Shown here in pieces: positions 10,842-20,286 of a DNA stretch of 64,000 bases; positions within the stretch are counted from its first letter, which is position 1; the number at the start of each line of letters is the position of its first letter. The notes under the pieces were generated by a model, which was not told where the DNA came from, did not search any database, and saw nothing but the letters and a program-made list of their open reading frames with translations. Both the position numbers and the translations under genes were made by a program. Origin of the DNA: Rhipidocladum racemiflorum (lineage: Eukaryota; Streptophyta; Magnoliopsida; Poales; Poaceae); NCBI GenBank assembly GCA_036346355.1, contig CM070592.1, forward strand, positions 36,379,230-36,443,229, read 5' to 3'.

Positions 10842-11345
10842 ACTCTAACATCCTTTACTGAAGCTCATGACATTAAAAATTCTAACATCCTTTACTGAAG
10901 CTCATGACATTAAAATTTCTAACATCTCAGCACTCTAACATCTCAGCATTCTAACATCCTTTACTGAAGCTCATGACATTAAAAATTCTAACATCTCAGC
11001 ACTCTAACATCGTTTACTAAAGCTCATGACAGACGAGAGTAATTGCTAACATATCAAAATTTCTAACATCAACATGAACATCAACATCTCAACAGATCAT
11101 CTGCATACTTGTTTTATCAGTGAAACCTCTCAAAATTTCTAAAATCAACATCAACATCAACTGAAGCTCCCAGAAAAAGACATCATCAACCATCAACCAT
11201 CAACCATCACAACAATCAACCATCAACCATCAACCATCAACCATCACTACATACTGCAACAGAGGGCTCCATAATCATCAACCATCACAACAGACATCAT
11301 CCAAAACACATCAATGCGTGCAGGGATATTGCTCAACCATCACAA
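10842..11345. repeat. tandem and simple repeats
   Basis: A unit of about 36 bp built on ctaacatcctttactgaag, then ctcatgacattaaaaatt, recurs near 10847, 10883 and 10952, mixed with a short ctaacatctcagca unit and decaying to about 11050. From about 11185 to 11250 the 7-bp unit aaccatc is repeated. No gene is seen. Confidence 0.8.
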
Positions 11346-11995
11346 CAGATTAGGAATATTGCTCAATGATCACAATTCACCAACACGCCAAGAAAAGCAG
11401 TCAATGCGTGCACACATCGAAACACGATAGAGGAGGTGGCTACCTGCAGAAGATGGTGAGCAGGGCCGGGGGGAGGACGAGCAGGGTCGGGTCAGCGTGA
11501 CGAGGTGGAGCAGGGTCGGAACGTCGGCGTGATGAGGCGGAGCAGGGTCGAATCGCCGGCAACACGAGGCTGAGCCGCCGCCTAGGGTTGGGGGGAGGAG
11601 CCGGAGCCGACGCCGCCTATGCTTGGCGAGAGGAGCGGAGCAAGGCCGGAAGGAGGAGGCGGAGCCGCCGCCGCCGCCTAGGGTTGGGGGGGAGGATCGA
11701 AGCAAGGCCAAGGGGAGGAGGCGGAGACGTCGCCGCTAGAGGTTTGGGAGGAGGAGCAGCGCGGGTCTTGGGGGAGGAGGCGAAGCGAGAACGGCTGGGG
11801 CGATCGGTTCGGGCGCACGGCTGGGGGGTATTCCCCGATGGCAATTGCGGGTAATTTCTCCCCAACTCCGAGGGTAGTTTCAATTTTTTAATCCCGCTCC
11901 AGATGAGAGTTGGGGAAAGGTCGCTCCAAAAAATTGCATTACAGACCACTCCAGATCCTCTCCACTCCCACTCTGAAAAATTGTGGAGTTAGAGT
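11346..11995. other. GC-rich, no gene recognised
   Basis: The stretch 11440-11830 is a purine-rich, CpG-rich tract open on both strands with low-complexity readings. It has the composition of a grass first exon or 5' UTR, but no start context, domain or splice partner could be supported. Confidence 0.4.
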
Positions 11996-12053
11996 GTTTG
12001 GCACAGCTCCACCCAACTTCTATTAGAATTCGAGAGTGGGAGCTGTGCCAAAC
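11996..12053. repeat. 15-bp perfect inverted repeat (possible MITE end)
   Basis: gtttggcacagctcc at 11996-12010 is mirrored exactly by ggagctgtgccaaac at 12039-12053, leaving a 28-bp loop. The following cagggcc is a sequence often seen at the ends of grass MITEs and hAT-like elements. The partner terminus was not found, so the element type is open. Confidence 0.5.
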
Positions 12054-12059
12054 AGGGCC

Positions 12060-12805
12060 TAATTGTAGAAACTCCGGTGTTCAATCAAGCATTTCGCAAA
12101 CGACATGATTCGAAAGCAACATTTTAATCAAGTGGCAGGACAAATACAAACAGCTTAAACATTTGACCTCTAACACAAACATACTAACAAAACCATGAAA
12201 CTATATGCAATATAATTTTAAATTGCAATTGGACCTAATGTACTAATATCATGCCTTATATTGCTTTACAAATAGGACAAACATTGTCTGCAATTATACG
12301 GTCATTTACAACATTGCATCAGATTGGACATCACCACCATTTTCCTCTATAGGAACATACCAAAATTAGGAAAATATTGCAGGTGTGCACACGAATATTA
12401 TGGTCATAACTTGCAACATCAAGCGCTTCCAGGACAGCAAAATAAAATGTCATCCAAATGTTCATATAGCCTCTATGGTCATAACTTGCAAGATCAAGCG
12501 CTTCCAGGATAGCAAAATAATATGAAATATAACAAGTACCTTCTATGTTAAGATCCATAATGATGATTACCTTCAGTGAAACATAGTGATGCTCCAAGAA
12601 AGCCTGAAGCACAATTTCCACATAATCAAAATGTCCTTTCCGTTTGCTGTAGTTGGCCCTAAATAGCTCTTTCGATGCTACCTCCTCAGGCATGTCCTTC
12701 ACAGATTCCACATAACCTCTAGACTACTCAACGAAGTAAACATCAAAACCATCTGCAAAACCACTGACAGAGCATTCCAATAAGCACTGAAGTACAAATA
12801 GGTTA
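12060..12805. other. AT-rich DNA with a 75-bp tandem duplication
   Basis: The phrase atggtcataacttgcaa at 12400 returns at 12475, and both copies run on through atcaagcgcttccagga, giving a tandem duplication with a 75-bp period. The minus strand is open for 126 codons here (12711-12331) without any motif. No gene is claimed. Confidence 0.5.
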
Positions 12806-12814
12806 CAACATCTT

Positions 12815-14019
12815 CAGACTGAGATGCAAAAGAAGGTGATGGCTCGACTCATGGGACTGCAATTTCGTATAATCTATAAAAAGGGCAAAGAAAATGTGGT
12901 GGTGGACGCACTTTCCAGAGTTGGACATCTTATGAGCACGCGAGTGATTTCTGCCGTGCAGCCGATATGGGTTCAAGAGGTTATTAACTCTTATGTCACT
13001 GATGTAGCTGCACAGCAGTTACTAGCTCAGTTGGTGGTTAAGAGCCCGGATGAGCAGGGATATGAGTTACACCACGGGATCATCAGACATCATGGCCGAA
13101 TTTGGGTAGGAGAGAATTCGGCACTCCAAACTAAATTGATTCAAGCATTCCACTCAAGTGCAGTAGGAGGACACTCTGGCATTCACGCAACATTTCAGCG
13201 ACTAAAGAAACTTTTCAGTTGGGCTGGCATGAAACAGGGGGTAGAAAGTTTTATTAAGCAATGTGAAACTTGTGGCAAAAAGTGAAAGATCCAAGTTGCC
13301 CGGCTTGTTGCAACCTCTTCCTCTGCCACAGGTCGCTTGGCATGATGTCACTATGGACTTCATCGAGGGACTGCCCGTGTCGGAGGGCTGTAATGTCATC
13401 ATGGTAGTGGCGGATCGTTTCTCCAAATACTCACATTTTCTACCACTTAGGCATCCTTTCACAGCTCAGAAAGTGGCAAAGGTATTTTTGGATCATGTCG
13501 TCAAGTTGCATGGCATACCAAAAACGATTACATCCGTCTGAGATAAGATCTTTACTAGCATCTTTTGGCGTGAATTGTTCAAGGCACTGGACATCAAATT
13601 GCAATTCAGTACGGCATACCACCCACAGACAGAACGGCATACCACCCACAGACAGAAGGGCAAACCGAACGTGTCAATCAGTGTTTGGAGCATGTACTTG
13701 CGCTGTGCAGTTAATGCAGCGCCGGGGAAGTGGAAATCTTGGTTAGCGCTCGCGGAATTTTGGTATAACACGACCTATCACTCATCATTGGGATGTTCAC
13801 CCTTTAAGGCGTTATATGGTTGTGATCCACATTTTGGTCTGTTACCATCTCCAGGGAACAGTCAGTCGCATGAGGTGAATGAAATGCTGCAGAACCGAGA
13901 GAAATACACTGACATGCTAAAGCAACACTTAGTCAGAGCGCTTCATCGCATGAAAACCCAAGCTGATAAAAAGAGACAAGACCGACAATTTCAAATTGGT
14001 GAAAAGGTGTTGTTGAAAT
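12815..14019 (+). pseudogene. gypsy pol fragment: RNase H end and integrase, frameshifted
   Basis: The opening MARLMGLQF and KKGKENVVVDALSRVGHL is the RNase H to integrase linker of plant gypsy elements. The zinc-binding HHCC site is readable (GGHSGIHATFQRLKKLF ending CETCGKK). The core begins WHDVTMDFIEGLP with the first catalytic Asp and continues through VADRFSKYSHFLPL. The second part (13575-14019) carries AYHPQT and LALAEFWYNTTYHSS. Frame breaks occur near 13283 and 13540, and a 23-bp tandem duplication at 13611-13656 shifts the frame where the catalytic Glu region (usually HPQTDGQTE-like) should be. It is inactive. Confidence 0.88.
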
Positions 14020-14212
14020 TAAAAGAATTCAGAGATGAATACGAGTTTGGCCAAAAACGCACGTAAGTCTGTTGGCTCTACAGTTTATATATGCAGTCAG
14101 TACAATTTACAAAAGGATCCTTGATCCGATTCTAAAGGAGATCATGGAGATCATGCATGCCTAACGGAGAGCTAACTTCACGTTCCTGAAGACTTGGCTT
14201 TCAGTTTTGACA
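14020..14212 (-). repeat. 3' LTR of the nested copia element
   Basis: 193 bp; on the minus strand it starts TGTCAAAACTG and ends GAATTCTTTTA. The TA end is unusual but is supported by the exact target duplication and by the PBS sitting against the same end of the other LTR. The purine tract gaggggggc (minus strand, about 14213-14221) precedes it as PPT. Confidence 0.9.
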
Positions 14213-14219
14213 GCCCCCC

Positions 14220-16076
14220 TCAATCTGAGCTGAGTGCTCTCAGGTTGAGATTGTGACAAATAAAACTGAATGGCACTCTTGACAGTGGCTTCGTAAATAT
14301 GTCGGCAAGTTGATCCTTTGAAGAGATAAACCTTACCTCCAAAGCCTTGCGAGCAACTTGTTCTCTGACAAAATGGAAATCTACCTCAATGTGCTTTGTC
14401 CGAGCATGGAAAACAGGATTAGCAGTGAGGTAGGTTGCCCCCAAATTATCACACCAAAGCAAGGGAGGCTTATGCTGAAAAACTCTTAGCTCTTTCAGCA
14501 ATGATTGTATCCACATTAGTTCTGCAACAACATTAGCAATTGCCTTGTATTCTGCCTCCGTGCTTGATCTTGACACAGTGGCCTGTTTACGAGAGCTCCA
14601 GGATATAAGATTTGACCCCAAAAACACAGCAAACCCACTTGTTGATCTTCTGTCATCAGCTGAACCGGCCCAGTCTGCATCCGAGAACGCACTGAGAGTA
14701 AAGTTGGTTGATCGCTGAATCTTCAGTCCATAATCCAGTGTACCCTTAATATACCTAAGCACACGCTTCACTGCTGCCCAATGTACTATTGTTGGAGACT
14801 GAATGTATTGGCAAACCCGATTAACTGCGAATGACAAATCAGGTCGGGTTATAGTCAAATACTGCAAGCCTCCAACAATACTCCGGTACTGAAATTTGTC
14901 TTCTTCATTCAGCAATGTTCCTTGATCTCTGGACAACTTTTCACTTGACATTGGTGTTGATATAGGTCTGCATTTCTCCATTTTGGCTCTCTTCAATAGA
15001 TCTAGTGCATAGCGCCTCTGAGACAGCACAGCACCTCCCTTTTTTGGTTTAACTTGAATTCCTAAGAAGTAATCCAATTGACCCAGGTCCTTCACAGCAA
15101 ATTCATTCATAAGTTGTTGGATCAACTTCTTTGTCGCTGCAGATGAGGAGCTAGCAATAATAATATCATCAACATATATCAACATATAAATTATGACTCC
15201 ATCTTGATTAAATATGAACAAGGATGCATCAGCCTTTGATGAGACAAAGCCAAGCTCTTGCAACTTGCTCGTCAAACAGGAGTGCCAGGCACGTGGTGCT
15301 TGCTTTAAACCATACAACGCCTTCTTGAGACGACAAACATAGTCTGCAGGCCGATTTTGATCTCCTGGTGGCTGCTTCATATATACCTCTTCTTGTAGAA
15401 ATCCATGAAGGAAAGCATTTTGAATGTCAATCTGATGCAATGTCCAGTCTTTTGAGACTGCAATAGACAATACAGTCCGCACTGTAGTAGGCTTAACAAC
15501 TGGACAAAAGGTATCTATGTAGTCTATACCATACTGTTGTTTAAAGCCCTTAGCTACAAGTCGAGCTTTAAACCTTTCAACCGTGCCATCTGATTTCCTC
15601 TTAACCTTGTATACCCATCTGCTATCAATCAAGTTCATTCCTCTCTTTGGTGGCACAAGATCCCAGGTGTCATTCTTCATCAAGGCATAATACTCATTGT
15701 CCATAGCTTCTTTCCATTCAGGTTGTTCCAAAGCTTGTTGCAGACTAGCAGGTTCAGAGATTGAAGGTTCAGTTACTACACTGAAGGCTGAAACTTCTGT
15801 TGCCGGATTTCTATTAGTAACACATCCTGCAAAGCCATGTCCTTTTTCTGAATATCTGAAGGTTCCATCTGTGAATTCCTTGGGCTTCAATATATTATCA
15901 CGAAGTCTTGTGCGCATGGGATGGCAGCTAATGACTTCAGTTGGTTGTTGCTCTTGCACTGGAGATTGATTTTCCATCACCAAGTTTGAGTCAATTCTGT
16001 CAGAACCTACAGGAGACACTCTAGTGATGGTTGCATGTTCAGGTGAGTCAATACTCATGTGAGAATCACTTATCAC
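14220..16076 (-). CDS. copia reverse transcriptase and RNase H
   Basis: An open reading of 618 codons with no internal stop. After a short hinge it enters RT at about residue 115 (EQPEWKEAMDNEYYALMKN), then SRWVYKVKRKSDG, VDIQNAFLHG-type sequence (read here as QIDIQNAFLHGFLQEEVYM) and the YVDDIIIAS active site near residue 300. RNase H follows with FSDADWAGSADDRRSTSGF, then SRSSTEAEYKAIAN (catalytic Glu) and WCDNLGATYL, ending near TKPLSR. All expected acidic residues are visible. In the element it would be the C-terminal part of a single Gag-Pol; here it is separated from integrase by a frame break around 16076-16205. The start Met lies in the hinge and is not a real initiation site. Confidence 0.93.
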   Translation of the reverse strand: MISDSHMSIDSPEHATITRVSPVGSDRIDSNLVMENQSPVQEQQPTEVISCHPMRTRLRDNILKPKEFTDGTFRYSEKGHGFAGCVTNRNPATEVSAFSVVTEPSISEPASLQQALEQPEWKEAMDNEYYALMKNDTWDLVPPKRGMNLIDSRWVYKVKRKSDGTVERFKARLVAKGFKQQYGIDYIDTFCPVVKPTTVRTVLSIAVSKDWTLHQIDIQNAFLHGFLQEEVYMKQPPGDQNRPADYVCRLKKALYGLKQAPRAWHSCLTSKLQELGFVSSKADASLFIFNQDGVIIYMLIYVDDIIIASSSSAATKKLIQQLMNEFAVKDLGQLDYFLGIQVKPKKGGAVLSQRRYALDLLKRAKMEKCRPISTPMSSEKLSRDQGTLLNEEDKFQYRSIVGGLQYLTITRPDLSFAVNRVCQYIQSPTIVHWAAVKRVLRYIKGTLDYGLKIQRSTNFTLSAFSDADWAGSADDRRSTSGFAVFLGSNLISWSSRKQATVSRSSTEAEYKAIANVVAELMWIQSLLKELRVFQHKPPLLWCDNLGATYLTANPVFHARTKHIEVDFHFVREQVARKALEVRFISSKDQLADIFTKPLSRVPFSFICHNLNLRALSSD

Positions 16077-16204
16077 TGGTTCATTAGGAAGAGGCTCAAG
16101 AGGATCAATACGTATAAGAGCATTTTCGTGGTACTGAAGGGGTTTTGTTGGTGTTGGTAAAAGAGTTGGATGATGTGAGGCTTTTGGCAGAGTTGTAACC
16201 TGAG

Positions 16205-17950
16205 TTAATTGATGGGTGAAGGGAAAGACATTTTATAGATCCGTCCAGTTGATCTATCAAAACATTTGTAGCCCTTGTGAGACGGACTGTAGCCCAAGAA
16301 CACACACTGCCTGGTTCTGAAATTCAACTTTCTAGAATTATAGGCACGAAGATTTGGCCAACAAGCGCAGCCAAAGATCCTTAAAAAGGAATAGTCTGGC
16401 TTAGTGCCTAGAAGCTTATGAATTGGAGTGTCATGGTCGATTGTGCGGCTAGGCATTCGATTAATCAAGTAGCAGGCAGTGTGAAAAGCCTCATCCCAAA
16501 ACCTAAGGGGCATTTGGGATTGGGCTAAAAGAGTAAGGCCGGTGTCAACTATATGGCGATGTTTCCTTTCAACCACGCCGTTTTGCTGATGTGTATGTGG
16601 ACAAGCAATACGATGTGTTATGCCTGAACGGATGAAATAGGTGTGAAGACGATGATATTCTCCTCCCCAATCAGATTGAACCGAGCGAATTTTTGTATTG
16701 AATTGGTTTTCTACAAGCTTCTGAAATTGAAGGAACGTGGACTCAACTTCAGATTTGCACTTGAGAAAGTATATCCAAACAAACTTGCTATAATCATCAA
16801 CAAATGAAACATAATATTTTGCATTATTAACTGATGGAATGGCAGGACCCCAGACATCAGTATGAATTATTTCTAAAGGAGCAGATGATACATTCTTTGA
16901 AGGATCAAAAGGTAGCTGATGAGCCTTCCCCTGTTGACATGCGTCACAAACCACAGAAGAAGGCTTATCACTGGCTGCACCTAAATTATTGTGCTTAAGA
17001 ATCTGGAAAACAATTGGAGAAGCAGGATGACCCAACCGCCGATGCCACAGTTCTGGAGAACTCTTGGTCGAGGCAAGAGCTTGAATGGGCTGTTTATTAG
17101 GAAGCATGTAGAGGCCATTCCTACATTTTCCTTGGAGCAGAATTGTCTTCGTTGTTTGATCCTTAACAAAGAATGAGTTAGGGTGAAATTCAACAAAAGC
17201 ACCATTGTCGATAGCAAGTTTACGAACGGAGAGGAGATGTCTACTGATTTTGGGTGTAAGAAGAATGTTATTCAGGTAAATAGGTCGAACTGAACCAGGG
17301 ATAACTGAACTTCCAACATGGGTAATAGACAAACCTGTGCCGTTGGCAACATGCACTTGATCTCCGCCATGGTAATGCTCCCTTGTAGTCAGACGCTCAA
17401 GGTCATGTGTGATGTGATCCGTCGCACCAGTGTCGACGTACCAGTTGGGGTCGACGTTGTATCCGCTGGTGGCAGTGGCGGCGATTTTGGTGGAGTCATC
17501 GGCTTGATAGCTGTGATCAAACCTGTACCAACAACGGAGTGCGTCATGCCCAATTTTGTGGCATACTTGGCACTCGGTGTCGCTTCGACCGTTGGAGCTT
17601 GCTCGGCCAGATGGTGCCTGGACACCTTGATTTGGACGGCCACCGCGACCGCCTATTGATCGATTGTTGTTTCGGCCACGGCCGCGGGCGCTGCGGCCAC
17701 CACCGCGTCCGGCGCTTTTACTTGCAATGTTTGCCGAGATCTGGACATCAGTGTTGTTGTGCTCGATGCGCATCTCATAGCTCAGCATATGAGCATAGAT
17801 GTCGCTGATGGTGTACGAATCCGAACGTGTCGTTATGCTCGTCACCAGGGCGTCGTATTCGCCGCCGAGACCGCGCAACATGTACGCGATCAATTCTTCA
17901 TCTTCCAAGGGCTTGCCGATGGCTGCGAGGGTGTCGGCGAGGCGCTTCAT
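16205..17950 (-). CDS. copia Gag C-terminus, protease and integrase
   Basis: An open reading of 581 codons. Residues about 1-110 are Gag (IAYMLRGLGGEYDALVTSI), followed by an Arg/Gly-rich stretch and one CCHC zinc knuckle (CQVCHKIGHDALRC) near residue 128. The protease active site is WYVDTGATDHI near 168. Integrase has HRRLGHP with a CDACQQGKAH zinc site, then DVWGPA (first Asp), VQSDWGGEY (second Asp; most relatives have GGG rather than WGG) and NGVVERKHRH (Glu). It then runs into FLGYSPSHKGYKCFDRSTGR. The N-terminal part of Gag is in another frame (17947-18324) because of a 68-bp duplication, so the first Met here is internal. Confidence 0.93.
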   Translation of the reverse strand: MKRLADTLAAIGKPLEDEELIAYMLRGLGGEYDALVTSITTRSDSYTISDIYAHMLSYEMRIEHNNTDVQISANIASKSAGRGGGRSARGRGRNNNRSIGGRGGRPNQGVQAPSGRASSNGRSDTECQVCHKIGHDALRCWYRFDHSYQADDSTKIAATATSGYNVDPNWYVDTGATDHITHDLERLTTREHYHGGDQVHVANGTGLSITHVGSSVIPGSVRPIYLNNILLTPKISRHLLSVRKLAIDNGAFVEFHPNSFFVKDQTTKTILLQGKCRNGLYMLPNKQPIQALASTKSSPELWHRRLGHPASPIVFQILKHNNLGAASDKPSSVVCDACQQGKAHQLPFDPSKNVSSAPLEIIHTDVWGPAIPSVNNAKYYVSFVDDYSKFVWIYFLKCKSEVESTFLQFQKLVENQFNTKIRSVQSDWGGEYHRLHTYFIRSGITHRIACPHTHQQNGVVERKHRHIVDTGLTLLAQSQMPLRFWDEAFHTACYLINRMPSRTIDHDTPIHKLLGTKPDYSFLRIFGCACWPNLRAYNSRKLNFRTRQCVFLGYSPSHKGYKCFDRSTGRIYKMSFPSPIN

Positions 17951-18324
17951 CCTTTGATAGTACCAGTTAGTAAACTCGGGGTTGACTGAGAGGATAAAAT
18001 GGCACTCAAGATCAATTGATCTCGATAGTACCAGTTAGTAAACTCGGGGTTGACTGCAATCCGGCGAGAGCCACCGCTTTCTTCAGGGTTGACAGCAATG
18101 GTTTGGCTTGGACACGGGATGGAGCCGTCGAGATATCCGAGGAGACCTTGGCTCCTCAGATACGGCATCAGCTGTGTCTTCCATAGCAGGTAATTATCCT
18201 GCGTGAGTTTTACTTGGATCATATGATTGAAGGAAGGTGTAGGCAGCAGGCCAGATTGGACGAAGGTAGAAGATGGGTTGGTGGAGGAATTGCCGGTGTT
18301 TACTGAATGAGGACTCCCCGACAT
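17947..18324 (-). pseudogene. copia Gag N-terminal part, frame broken by a 68-bp duplication
   Basis: The first 125 codons begin MSGSPHSVNTGNSS close to the PBS and include LTQDNYLLWKTQLMPYLRSQ and the GYLDGSIPCP phrase common to copia Gag N-termini. The phrase starting gatagtaccagttagtaaac occurs at 17956 and again at 18024, a 68-bp period. As 68 is not a multiple of three, the reading is thrown out of frame before rejoining Gag. The start is chosen as the first Met after the primer site. Confidence 0.85.
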
Positions 18325-18350
18325 GATGGCTAATCAGAGTTAGATCGATC

Positions 18351-18362
18351 GCTCTGATACCA
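18351..18362 (-). other. primer binding site, tRNA-Met type
   Basis: On the minus strand tggtatcagagc sits directly against the LTR end at 18363. It is the usual plant copia primer site, complementary to the 3' end of initiator tRNA-Met. Confidence 0.92.
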
Positions 18363-18572
18363 TAAAAGAATTCAGAGATGAATACGAGTTTGGCCAAAAA
18401 CGCACGTAAGTCTGTTGGCTCTACAGTTTATATATGCAGTCAGTACAATTTACAAAAGGATCCTTGATCCGATTCTAAAGGAGATCATGGAGATCATGCA
18501 TGCCTAACGGAGAGCTAACTTCACGTTCCTGAAGACTTGGTCTCCCTGAAGACTTGGCTTTCAGTTTTGACA
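18363..18572 (-). repeat. 5' LTR of the nested copia element
   Basis: 210 bp, matching 14020-14212 apart from an extra tctccctgaagacttgg, a 17-bp tandem copy next to its twin around 18532-18557. A cluster tatatatgc lies mid-LTR. The flank 18573-18577 is the second target copy gaaat. Confidence 0.92.
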
Positions 18573-18577
18573 GAAAT

Positions 18578-19048
18578 TACAACCTTATGCTCAAAGTTCT
18601 TTGGTGAACCGTCCTTTTCCTAAATTAGCACACAAATTTTTTGGTCCTTTTGTGATTCTGGAGCGCATTGGTTCAGTCGCATACAGGTTGTAGTTGCCGG
18701 CTGACAGCCAAGTCCACCCGGTCTTCCATGTCTCACAATTGAAACCGTTCACTCCGGATTACTCACCCACCTTCACAGAACTGCCAAAGCTGGTTGATCT
18801 GGATGGCCGGTCAACTGAACCTGAAGAAATTCTGGAGAGGAGGCTGGTTAAAAAAGGCAGCTCAGCAGTAGCTCAAGGATTGATTAAGTGGAAGGACATA
18901 CCCGTTCATTCTGCTACTTGGGAAGATTTGACAGTCCTCCGAGCTCGTTATCCGACAGCACTTGCTTGGGGTCAAGCAACTTCCGCAGGGGGGAGTAATG
19001 TCACCGCTGCACCGAGTAAGAAGTCGCCGAGGCCCATCAGTGCCGAAT
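18578..19048 (+). pseudogene. gypsy integrase C-terminus and chromodomain
   Basis: This resumes the gypsy reading after the nested element with LQPYAQSSLVNRP, KLAHKFFGPFVILERIGSVA, then a stop, then HPVFHVSQLKPF. The chromodomain follows: EPEEILERRLVKKG, LIKWKDIPVHSATWED and LRARYP, with the aromatic Trp residues in place. The reading ends inside the LTR. Chromodomains steer integration through histone binding in chromoviruses. One stop (near 18694) and the missing upstream parts make it a pseudogene. Confidence 0.87.
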
Positions 19049-19314
19049 AGAAACAGAGTCATTTGCGTTGACTGTAGCCGGTAAAATAGTTGTCGATAAA
19101 CAGACAGTTATACACTGATAGAGTTTACTGTTAATTACATGAAGGGTAAAAAGGGGATTTCAGGTTTGGAAAATGGACTATATATATAGCCATTGTCACA
19201 GACTGAGATTTTATCGAAGAAATGAATTAGAACTATCTACTTTACTCTTTGCCTTGTTCTATCTGTTCTTTCTTTTCTTGCGTTCTAAGTTGGCCAGCCT
19301 CACGCCCTGACCAC
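18999..19314 (+). repeat. 3' LTR of the gypsy element (end approximate)
   Basis: It begins TGTCACCGC just after the purine run cgcaggggggagtaa. A TATA-like tatatatatagcc lies near 19179-19191 and a T-rich R/U5-type stretch follows. The right end is set at the first plausible CA (ccaca, 19314); a few bases either way are possible, since no second LTR is available. Confidence 0.6.
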
Positions 19315-19822
19315 ATCAGAGGCAACGGGGATAACAGGTCATCGAGAACCATCCGTTAAACCGACAAGAGAGAGGAAGAGAGAGGCGGGGCGCTCACAAC
19401 GAAGGTGGCGGTGGTGGCTTCGATGATCCGGAAGAGGAGGATCTCCCAGGCTTTGGAGGGGAGGCGGTGCGAGGGTTTGGACGAGGAGGATGAGTCTAAG
19501 ACACGGTCGGATGGACAGATCTGGCGCCGGAGGAGAAGCCGAGTGGGGGAGCGGCGGCAACCACCGGGCAGAGCACGCGAGAAGGGCGCGTTAATGAGAG
19601 GGCTTCGCCGCACACTCGCCGATGTGGACTTGCCGAGGTTGGATCGGGAAGGCCAGGGCGGAGTGAGGATGACGCGCGGCGTGTAGGGCTTCGGAGGAGT
19701 CGCGGAGGCGGAGGCGGCGCGAGGTGGCCATTATACATCTTGTTTTGTGCTAATAAATTCCACGGTTCTGTAAATTTGTTTGAAGGGTTGAGGGTGCTTT
19801 GTTGGTTTGTGGCCTTTTATTA
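19315..19822. other. GC-rich stretch, no gene recognised
   Basis: The part 19380-19730 is CpG-rich and open on both strands with low-complexity readings only. It resembles a grass promoter or first-exon tract, possibly captured, but no domain supports a call. Confidence 0.4.
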
Positions 19823-20093
19823 GAGCAATTACAATAGTAAAGCCCACTGCAGGCTAATAGTAAGCTAAAAGCCAGCTTATACAATAACTGTCTCTAAAAG
19901 TTGTCTCTAGATGTTGTGTAATAACTACCTCTTCTCTCTTGTACATAAATGATTTACCTATGCATTCGTGCAAAGCTGGCTACTAAATAAGAGCCAGCTA
20001 TCTTCTCTCTTATCGTTTCTCACTCTTCCACATAGACTAATGCTGACATGTATAAGCTAAGAGCCAGCTGACGTGGCCTTATTGTACTTGCTC
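19823..20093. mobile_element. Tourist-like MITE (271 bp)
   Basis: Ends are gagcaattacaata on the left and tattgtacttgctc on the right, inverted with one mismatch, flanked on both sides by TTA (19820-19822 and 20094-20096). A 3-bp TTA duplication and short size fit the PIF/Harbinger group. The interior repeats the phrase gccagct several times on both strands and has no coding capacity. Confidence 0.82.
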
Positions 20094-20231
20094 TTATAGT
20101 GAATTAGTGATCTGTTTTCTCAATCTTCTTTGTTTTTATCGTATTGGGCCAAGTGCCATGCTGTTCTGAGTCGGTCCAGCAATTTTATTTCACTGTTCCC
20201 TGTTGCAAGTTTCAATAATTTTATTTCACAG

Positions 20232-20286
20232 CTATGCAATCAAGAAGGAGGATGAGATTGAAGGTGTTGCCAAGGCCAACCGTTGA
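20232..20286 (+). pseudogene. possible last exon of an unidentified gene
   Basis: After an acceptor-like ttttatttcacag the 55-bp stretch reads YAIKKEDEIEGVAKANR and a stop. It looks coding in composition and has a clean terminal stop, but no partner exon was found nearby, so it may be a stray captured exon. The family is not recognised. Confidence 0.3.

Larger units (their letters stand above)
14020..18572 (-). mobile_element. young nested Ty1/copia retrotransposon with both LTRs
   Basis: This 4553-bp element lies on the minus strand inside the gypsy integrase. It has two LTRs (18363-18572 and 14020-14212), a 12-nt primer site touching the 5' LTR, a polypurine tract touching the 3' LTR, and the target duplication gaaat (14015-14019 and 18573-18577). 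Gag, zinc knuckle, protease, integrase, RT and RNase H are all present. The LTRs look identical apart from a 17-bp tandem duplication in one, so the insertion is recent. Gag carries a 68-bp duplication that breaks the frame, and a further break separates integrase from RT. Confidence 0.96.
12806..19314 (+). mobile_element. Ty3/gypsy chromovirus, 5'-truncated, split by a nested copia element
   Basis: The plus strand carries the end of RNase H, integrase zinc-binding and core domains, then (after the nested insertion 14020-18572) the integrase end and a chromodomain, followed by a 3' LTR. A C-terminal chromodomain places it among plant chromoviruses. Gag, protease and RT are absent and 5' flanking DNA is unrelated, so the copy is truncated. 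The two halves rejoin at the duplicated gaaat. Confidence 0.9.
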
